Under the pieces are notes generated by a model. The model saw only the letters and a list, made by a program, of their open reading frames with translations, searched no databases and was not told the origin of the DNA. A program made the position numbers and the translations under genes. This document shows, piece after piece, positions 56,701 to 64,000 of a DNA stretch of 64,000 nucleotides (position 1 is the first letter of the stretch; each line of letters opens with the position of its first letter). The stretch comes from Ulva prolifera (taxonomy: Eukaryota > Chlorophyta > Ulvophyceae > Ulvales > Ulvaceae): the NCBI GenBank assembly GCA_023078555.1, contig CM041202.1, forward strand, positions 1,546,022 to 1,610,021, read 5' to 3'.

Positions 56701-58307
56701 CCTCCCTGCCCGGGCTGCCTGCGCCAGCCGCAGGCCGCTGCCCGCTGCCATGGCATGCTGGGTGGATTTCGGTGCTGGTTAAGCCGGGACGGCAGAGAGC
56801 GAGCGACTATTCACATCCAGGATTGGAGATGCCACGGCGTAGGATGACAACGAGCTTTCTGCAGCGTAACGAACTCACGTCCACCCTGCGGCCAAAGTGG
56901 CCTCCACGGTCCGGGGGTTCCGCGCAGGCCCGGTGTTCGGCGCACGTCTCCAGCCTCCGGGGCAGCCGGGGGGGGATGTCTGGGGTGTACGTGAACTGTG
57001 CGTGCCTTCAGGTGGAGGCTGTCGCGCGGCTGTGCGCGGCGCACGGCATCCCGCACGTCGTGAACAACGCCTACGGCGTCCAGAGCGCCTCGATCTGCTC
57101 CCGCATCTGCCGCGCCTGCCGCGTCGGCCGCGTCGACGTCCTCGTGCAGTCTACAGACAAAAACTTCCTGGTGCCGGTCGGCGGCGCCGTTGCGGCGCTG
57201 CCGCGCGCGCCGCGGCCGGCCACGGCGGAAGGCGAACAGCCGCCGGAATACGAAGGGGTGGTGTTCCGGGACATGGCGGCGCGGTACCCCGGGCGCGCGG
57301 CCGCGGCGGCGCACATCGACCTGATGATCACCCTGCTGCACCTGGGGGAGCGCGGGTGGCTACAGGTGCTGTCGGAGCGAAAGCAGATGTTCAGGTACCT
57401 GCGGGTGCGTACAAATTTCCATGTCGCCTTGAGATCAGTGCAGGCCTCTACGCATGGCGGTAGAGCAGCCGGAGCGGAGCTCGAGTCTGCGCGCCTGTGC
57501 GCAACCCCGATGCAGGAGGAGGGCTCTTCGTCTCTGTGCAGCGTTGTGACCAGTGTTGTGACCTGTCACACCAACCGCATCGCGGCGGTCACTTCAGCAG
57601 TGCTGAGGGTGCTGCAGGAGCAGATGGCCGCCGCGGCCGCCGACCTCGGGGAGCGCGTGCTCGACACGCCGCAGAACCCTATCTCGATCGCGATGAGCGT
57701 CGACTCCCTGCGGCACAGGCTGCAACGGCGCCGGCAGTCGGCGGACAACGAAGTCGTCGGGGCCCCAGCCCCCGAGGCAGCGTCTGATGCACCTGTAGCC
57801 ACCGTTGCGGCGCCGGCTGGGCCAGACCTCAGCGCTGTGTATCTTCAAGCTACAGAGCCGAGCCTGGGTGATCGCAGTGAAGAACGGGGTATACATGATC
57901 ATGCTGAGCACGCTGTGCTAGCTGAGGAAGACTTAGGGGAACCAGCACGCGGCCACGCTGGTGTGGAAGCTGAAGACGCTGACACTAGCGCCGGTGCGGC
58001 CCCGCGTGATGGCGAGGGTGGGGCAAGGGGTGCTGCAAAGGGTGTGGCGCGACGGACCGGGAGTGGCGTGAGGGGCGACACCGCGACGGTCCTGGGCGCG
58101 CTGATGTGGCAGCGGCACGTGTCTGGGGTGCGGGTGGTGTGTCAGGGGAAGCGGCAGGTGGTTGGGGGTGTGGCGTTTGAGGGCTACGGCAGCAGCTGCG
58201 ATGCGTATGGGCATGATTACCTCACCGCCGCGGCGGCGCTCGGGGGGACGCATGAAGACGTCGACCGGTTCGTCGCGAAGCTGCGTAAGTGCTGGGCGCT
58301 GGTGTAG
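53792..58307 (+). CDS. SEPSECS: O-phosphoseryl-tRNA(Sec) selenium transferase (SepSecS)
   Basis: Six exons: 53,792-53,965, 55,171-55,323, 55,905-56,071, 56,437-56,677, 57,012-57,404 and 57,618-58,307. All phases agree, and donors are GTGTG or GTGCG. The product is 605 residues. It is a PLP enzyme that turns phosphoseryl-tRNA(Sec) into selenocysteinyl-tRNA(Sec) with selenophosphate. Conserved blocks in order: [109 protein letters not shown] and [13 protein letters not shown]. The last contains the PLP lysine, about residue 295. Further on come [17 protein letters not shown] and [13 protein letters not shown], then RHVSGVRVV. Between residues about 416 and 528 there is an Ala/Glu/Arg-rich insert of about 110 residues where the human enzyme (501) has only a short linker. 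It may be a disordered insertion or an unrecognised intron. The first exon is only 58 codons. It implies that this organism makes selenoproteins. Confidence 0.93.
54286..54320 (-). mobile_element. Truncated SINE tail
   Basis: The plus strand cagtaaagtaaatctggact followed by tactcagctgc matches the 3' tail (reverse-oriented) of the SINEs at 1356 and 6140. The tRNA-like head is missing. It lies in the first intron of SepSecS. Short, so moderate confidence. Confidence 0.5.
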
Positions 58308-59461
58308 CGTCTGTGCGTGCTGTGGGGCGCATGCTGCGTGCTGCGTGCGCTGGGGGTGCGGCAGATGTTCGGCGGCGGCGGTGCTGTGTCTAGGGATGAT
58401 GGCGTCTACGCATGCGGGGGGCACTGAAGAGTGCATGCATTGTGCAATGCTTTGAGGTCCTCTCTGATGATTTGCCATGCAACGGCTCGAGCTCTTGTGA
58501 ACTGTCCGCGGCGTGTGTGTAGGGATGTGCCGAAGCAGAGCTTGATGTTCGCGTGCATGCGCTCCAATTGAAATGAACTGTGAAGATTTTATGGTGCCAT
58601 CCTTAGCTGATATCCTTGTTCCATATGTGCCACATCATGATGAGCCCTGAGCCTTGAGAGAACGTTGTTATCAACACGTAGCAGCGCCGTGAATGTATGG
58701 ATGCTTCTTCAGAGGACGCCAGAGAGCCTAAGATGGCCAGCATGCCATGCTTACAACGGCATTGTGCACATGCTAATAGTTCACCTGCTGAAATGCAGTG
58801 GGCTCTGGGAACGACACACGTACCTCTAGAGATACTGGAGCTAGAGTGGGGCGTTCACCTGCAAATGGCATGCGCCCATCGGAGCCAACTGCGTAACAAG
58901 CTCTCACCGTTTTCAACGTGATTTCACCGCTACACGCCGAGGGAAATGGATCAAGACGCATGTTTAATGGCAGGTGACTGCTTCAATCGGATCGGACTTT
59001 GGTCATGGATCTGCAACGGGCGGTGGGTTCAGGAGGCACGCCGGAATGGAGACCGCAGCTCATGAAGGGTAGGCATGATTGACTGTATCATAGCTGTCAT
59101 AAGTTGAGCACGGTGACGACTCGTGCGTGCTGTGCCGGGCCACCTTCATTCGCCGGGACATTGGCTTATTGTTACGTGGCGAAGGGATCCACGCATTGAT
59201 CACGACGCTCGCGCATGGCATTCTTTCAATCTTCTCTGTTGCAACGCTAAAAGCCAACGGAACGAACATGATTTGCTGTGTTGACTACCCGGACTGCGAC
59301 ACTTCGCCATACACAAAACTGCCGATCGTTCTCTGTCAGTGTAGACGCGACAAGTGTTGCTGCTTTGGATTTGTTCGGAAGCGCGAGAGAATTCGTACTC
59401 GCATTCACATAGCCCGTTATAACATTGTTTCACTGCTCCTATTCCCGCAAGGCCTAGAATA
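58308..59461. other. Spacer between SepSecS and DUF2301 genes
   Basis: 1.15 kb, expected to contain the SepSecS 3' UTR and the promoter of the next gene. No gene, RNA or repeat is recognised. Confidence 0.5.
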
Positions 59462-61077
59462 ATGGCATGCGAGTGTGCTGTATCCAGCGCTTGTCAAACA
59501 TCTCGGCGTTCTTTCAGAATACGATTGCCTTCTCGCAGAAGTGCTAGGCTGGCCGGAAAATGTCGGGCTGCAAAGGATCAAGTGCTGCCAGCAGGGCTGT
59601 TTCGCGAGGGGTTGAAGACAGGTATGCACAGTTGTCATGGAACTTGGCACTGTATGCACACTGAAATGGACTCTTTGTGTGCGTCCCCTGCTCGAGGCAA
59701 TCACATTCCGTTCACACCAAGCATGTGAGAAACCTCTTGGGGCGTTACTGGTGTTTTGCCAAGATATTGGCCCTATCAGACTTGCTATGCAGAGGTCCAC
59801 GACGGCATTTATGGGGACTGGAGCGTAGATGATACCGACATTGCAGAGGTTCTCGGGTATAGAGCAGGCATTATCCTGTGCGCTGTATGCACGGCGGCTG
59901 TCTTTGCTACAGCTGGTGTCACTGACGAGCCACTGCTGCCGACGTTTGCATTGAACAGCCTGTGCCTCGTCGGGACAGCAGGCTTTGCCACATCTCTTGT
60001 CCTTATCCACATCTACGTGACTGAAATCAAACGAACTATTCAGGTGTGGTTGCTTTGCCTTGTTCCAACTTCTGCCCTGCAGCAGGTGCAACCCCTTTGT
60101 TTCCAGCTGGATGGGTAATAGAAAGATGTAACACGCACTCAGGCCCCAATTTATGCTTCAGGTAGTCAAATGTGAGTGTTTGCGGTGCAGGCCTTGTTTT
60201 TGTTCGGGGCTCTGGGGGAGGTGTGGCTCATGGCTACTCAAGATCAGGCAGCGGTCAACTTCGTTGCAGAACATCCCTGGGCAACGCTCTTGGTGGGCCC
60301 ATCATTTGCTGCCATCACAGGGGTGGCCATCAAAGAGGGCTTGTGCTATGGGAAGTTTGAAGCTGCAAGTCTCGCATTGGTGTGCTCTTGCCTGCAGTGC
60401 TCTGGTGTAGCAGAATGCTTAGCAAACGATTGCAATACCCATCAATTGATCGACAACATGTCGAAGACACCTTTTCTGAGTATGCTGATTGTATGCCCTG
60501 CATCTTACTTCAGTCTTGTTGTTAGGATGGCAGCTGCAGATACTGTGCAATGCCCATGGAGCTGGCCAGTCATTTGAGGTTCTCTTCGCAGACTGATGCC
60601 ATGCTGGTTGGTCGTCATGGCCCTTCAGGAGCTTGATGTCTATGCAGTTGACACCAGTCTGGCTGCTCGGGCACCTTTCGCACCTGCTACCTCCTGCAGC
60701 GGATCAGGTGTTTGCTGGCCTCTTTGTGGCCAACTTTGCATACTTTGCCAGCCAGAAGTTGACTCAAAATATCAAGGACGATATCGGGGACAAATCTGTG
60801 TTCTCGTACGTTCCTACTGACACAACCATCACTGCAGCCAAGCTGCTTTCCTGCTGTGCAACACGCTCTGCTGTAGCCATGCAAGTCAACATTTTGGCAG
60901 ATCACTCCATGTTCAAGGCGTGAAAGGATTTGATGGTGTTGGCGCCGAATGGCTCTTGAAGCCCTTGATGACGTTTTCCAGTGACATGCTCTGCCATCCA
61001 GGTTCCGAAAGCTGCCCGAGTCAGAGCAAGAGCAGCTGATCCAGACTCTTCAACAAGAAGGCAAGCTGGACATGTGA
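59462..61077 (+). CDS. Plastid-targeted DUF2301 integral membrane protein
   Basis: Five exons: 59,462-59,621, 59,793-60,043, 60,191-60,379, 60,648-60,805 and 61,002-61,077. All phases agree, giving 277 residues. The first 50 residues (MACECAVSSACQTSRRSFRI then RLPSRRSARLAGK) are Ser/Arg-rich without acidic residues at the start, typical of a plastid transit peptide. The mature part begins EVHDGIYGDWSVDDTDIAEV and crosses the membrane several times: YRAGIILCAVCTAAVFA, LCLVGTAGFATSLVLIHIYV, ALFLFGALGEVWLM, WATLLVGPSFAAITGVAIKE then GLCYGKFEA, and LTPVWLLGHLSHLLPPAADQ. It ends NIKDDIGDKSVF and a charged tail. These blocks match the DUF2301 family of cyanobacteria and plants, whose function is unknown. 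Presence in cyanobacteria and a transit peptide point to the thylakoid or envelope membrane. Confidence 0.82.
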
Positions 61078-61917
61078 ATGAGCTTCTGTCTTACAGAATG
61101 ATTTCCACCTGTTGTCATGTCACTGAATTCTTCAAACAACGCAACTCTCACCAAAGTCGTCCAGGGCTACATTCTTCCAGTGAAATAGTTCCATCGTGTA
61201 TTGAGTCATATCCGTGTAAGAAATGTCCATGGCTAGTCTATTCACTGCAATTTGTGGTCCTGATATGCATGCTGTGGATATATTGCTGTGATTATGCAGC
61301 TGCCACCGTGGCCACTGTGTTATTTGATGGGCATGATACCCATGTAGCATGGGTCTTAGGATTGATTGTCATACTCTTGTCAGCGGTGTCCCTTTTGAAG
61401 ACCCTTTTGTGAACAAACAGCTGCTTGTTCGTACGCTGCCGCAGGTCTGTATCCGGCATTGACTTCTCCATGTTGCATACACGAAGGGCGTGTGTGATCA
61501 CGTGGAACAGGGGCACCCACACCTAGTGAAAGGAGACAACACTGCAACTTGCACCAATCGAGGAGCCTGAATGACTGATGGCATCCTGGTCCCTGCGTCA
61601 TTTGAGCTCCATGCACCTGCAGTACACCCCATCTCGGCCCATTGATGTAGGAGCATGCATGATGCACACCTTTCCATTTCCAGCACAGTGCACCAGCGTC
61701 TAAAAGAGCAGCATTTTGGTTGACGAGATTTTTTACTGATGGCTGCAAGGACGGGCTACAGCCTTTGCTCTGTACCGCCTGCATCACCTGAGTACGTGAG
61801 AGGCTCGCTAATTAATGTAGCGCGGCAGCTGCTGGATTGGTGAGGACTTGGACAAGCTTCGTCCCGATCAACTGGCATCAAATCTAATCTTCTAGTTTCT
61901 AGCGCTGTTGAGTAGCC
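61078..61917. other. Spacer between DUF2301 and CFAP157-like genes
   Basis: 840 bp expected to hold one 3' UTR and one promoter. A plus-strand frame at 61,190-61,410 is rich in hydrophobic residues but has no start in context and no conserved match. Confidence 0.45.
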
Positions 61918-64000
61918 ATGCCTCCGAAGAAGGCAGGCGAGGAAGTCGAGCCGCTGGAGGAGGACAAGGATCTTCTCGAGAAGGAGTTGGTGATCAGTTA
62001 TTTGAAGTCGAAACTTGTAGCGTACGCTATCGACAGGACTATCTTGCGCAGATCGTGACCAAGAGCGGCGGTTTCAAGGCACCGTGCATCCCACGTCCAA
62101 CACAGGCAGACGGAAGTTGTTCTCTCACACAAACAACTGTTCGTAGGCACCAGGAGCAATCATCAGATCTTCAGGTCCAGAATTACAAGCTCACCGAGGA
62201 GCTTGAGGATCAGAAGTCCAAGCTTAAGGACATCAATGACTTCCTTGTCAATGAGCTCAAAGCCCGTGCTCTGTCATACGCGGCTTTACAAGCCGAACTT
62301 GCCGAGACCAAAAAGAAAATGGCAGAGGACAAAGCAGCCTTCACGGTACTTGTTTGACTCTGTTGCTGAAGCAGTGCCCTTACGTTGTATTGAGCGTTCC
62401 ATCTCACTGCCCCTGCTTTCAGGCAGAGATGAGGACCGCAAACGAGAGTTCGGAAAAGTACATAGCTGAACTGCTTGAGAAGATGGCAGATAGTAATCGT
62501 AAGGCTCGCTCTGCAGAGGAGTACCTTGGCATGCGCGAAGACTTGCTGAAGCAGCTGACAGAGCTTCAGGAGAAGATGCAGGAAAGCAAGAAGCAGTATG
62601 AACACCAGATCAGCGAGCTTGAGAGAGAACACGTGAAGGACCGGTGATGCTCTTGCATCTGTATGTGTTGATGCCTGCGCAGCTGGTGCACCCTGGCAGT
62701 CGGCTAGCTTCACTCCACCTTGGTCTGGTCATCAGCTGCCAACACTGCCAGTGATCTCCTCCAGTCCTTGGGCGCACATCTTCGCTGCGCTGCATCGGCA
62801 TGTATGCCACAATTGTTCTGGCCCTGCAGAGACAAATGGAAGAAGACGATGCACAAGCGTATCCAGGACACAAAGCAGTACATGATCCAGCTTACAGACA
62901 ACCAGCTCGAACTGACCACGAAGCGAACCATCATGGAGAATGAGCAGATGACTGCGGAGGTGGCCTACCAGAGCCACCAGACCAGCGCAGTGATAGCGCA
63001 GAACAAGGAGCTGGATGGCCGCATCGCAGAGCTCCGCCGGGCCCTCACCCTCAGCAGGGAGACCGAGGACGAGCTTGCCAAACGCAACATGGTGTACCAG
63101 AGCACCATCAAGCAGCTGGTGTGCATCTGCCCTTCGTTCCCCCCGGACACCGCTGTGTTTCTACGTTACTTGGAGAGAACCTGCTCAACCGGGAGCTCCC
63201 TGCGAATAGATATCCTACTACATGCTGTCTGCATACGAAGTCACGCATTACAGCAGATCTACCCCCTTTTCTGCTATATCTACAATCCCGCCGTGCCTCA
63301 GTATGGACTGGCGGTCGGTGCAGCTGCACATCGCACTGCCAAGGCCCTCGCTGATCCGTGGGGCACGTGTCGCCGGTGAGTTGTGTTGGTGATGTGCCCC
63401 TGTGGTCTACACTCATGGATCAACCTGAAATCACATGGATCGACCACAAACACCTGGAATATGGTCTGGGCAGTCTCGTGAGAGTGGACGTATTCGGCAG
63501 TGCTCCTTTTGAGCCCTTTGTTGTGGTTTCAGGGGCAGCAGCAGGAGCCATTGCTGCATGCTGCTGCACCCCAGCACCCCAATGTACTTCTGGTTGACAA
63601 CGCAGCCCAAGTGCACGGCGGCCGCAGCTTGATCGAGCACAGCCAGCCTGGGATGGACACATATGGCACTGATGCTGACAACAATTTTTGTCTAGCTCGT
63701 GTGGACTTCGGACATTGTGTTTGCGAGCGCAGTCGCGGCTGGGCTGAGCAGTTGCAGAGGACGGCAGCTCTGCAATATCGACTAATCTACAAGTGCATGT
63801 GGTTCATGCATGTAGTTGGAGCGGCTCCGGGACCAGGACGAGGCGGAGGAACAGCGCAGCAGCAGCCTGGCGGCGACGGAGGCGGCACAGGTGGATATGC
63901 AGCAGGAGCTCCGCATTCGAACGCTGGAGGCTGAGGCTGCAACAGAGGAGCTGGACGCTGCGCGTGCTGCGCTTGCGGAACATGCGGAGGCGCATGCAAA
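61918..64000 (+). CDS. CFAP157-like ciliary coiled-coil protein (3' end outside window)
   Basis: Five exons are visible: 61,918-62,021, 62,147-62,345, 62,423-62,643, 62,830-63,118 and 63,816 to the window edge. Their phases agree. The protein starts MPPKKAGEEVEPLEEDKDLL, with the basic MPPKK start common in axonemal proteins. It continues as almost unbroken coiled coil: QVQNYKLTEELEDQKSKLKD, FLVNELKARALSYAALQAEL, and KDRDKWKKTMHKRIQDTKQY. The block DNQLELTTKRTIMENEQMTA then EVAYQSHQT resembles the KDRLRKE..., TTKRAI.EN segment of CFAP157, a basal-body and axoneme protein. The later exon reads LERLRDQDEAEEQ. BBOF1/CCDC176 and other DUF4515 proteins have a similar build and are the main alternative. 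Nothing in it suggests an enzyme. It supports a flagellated organism. Confidence 0.7.

Noticed and set aside
1..64000. CRISPR array, bacterial operons, Shine-Dalgarno sites
   Set aside because: The window is eukaryotic: spliced genes, GRIP golgin, SepSecS, histone chaperone. The repeats seen are minisatellites and palindromes without spacers.

Overview
The window is nuclear DNA of an intron-rich, flagellated, probably photosynthetic protist, most likely a green alga. The evidence is indirect. About a dozen genes are split by short introns whose donors are mostly GTGCG or GTGTG and whose phase is mostly 0. One protein (DUF2301) carries a simple plastid-type transit peptide with no signal peptide in front, as expected for a primary plastid. 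There is a selenocysteine-synthesis enzyme (SepSecS) and a ciliary coiled-coil protein (CFAP157-like). Exons are GC-rich, and introns and spacers are full of GCATGC-type motifs. No species can be named from this.

Region 1 (1-16,100) is accessory and duplicated. A spacer of about 4 kb occurs twice (1-4260 and 11,117-14,730). At its left end each copy starts with the 5' end of a minus-strand WD40 gene. At its right end each copy runs into a minus-strand gene for a secreted FAS1 (fasciclin) protein. One WD40 gene is complete (9463-11,130). It is intronless, with a helical N-terminal half that resembles the MLKL/HeLo four-helix bundle and an eight-bladed propeller of almost identical 42-residue repeats that vary only at a few surface positions. 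One FAS1 gene looks intact (14,670-16,019), one seems to have lost its middle exon (4713-5704), and two are remnants (4200, 8720). tRNA-derived SINE copies, an 89-bp insertion with a visible target-site duplication, and simple repeats lie among them.

Region 2 (16,100-20,360) holds no gene I can support well. Region 3 (20,361-64,000) is housekeeping and densely coded. In order it holds organellar ribosomal protein bL17 (-), a GRIP-domain golgin (+), a cyclic-nucleotide-binding-domain potassium channel (-), Mini-RNase III with a presequence (-), an Rtt106/Pob3-type histone chaperone (+), a SETD9-like SET-domain protein (-), a large EF-hand protein of unknown family (+), a TFIIB-family factor (+), SepSecS (+), a plastid DUF2301 membrane protein (+) and the 5' part of a CFAP157-like coiled-coil gene (+) that runs off the right edge. 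Head-to-head pairs with short spacers (bL17/golgin, Mini-RNase III/Rtt106-like) may share promoters.

The genes do not form a pathway, as is usual in a eukaryotic genome. The most interesting candidate is the WD40/FAS1 tandem locus. Its WD40 protein combines a possible cell-death-type helical bundle with repeats showing the pattern of concerted evolution plus hypervariable binding positions known from fungal NWD immune/incompatibility receptors. Exon boundaries were placed by eye from GT/AG sites, reading phase and family conservation; none has been checked against transcripts.
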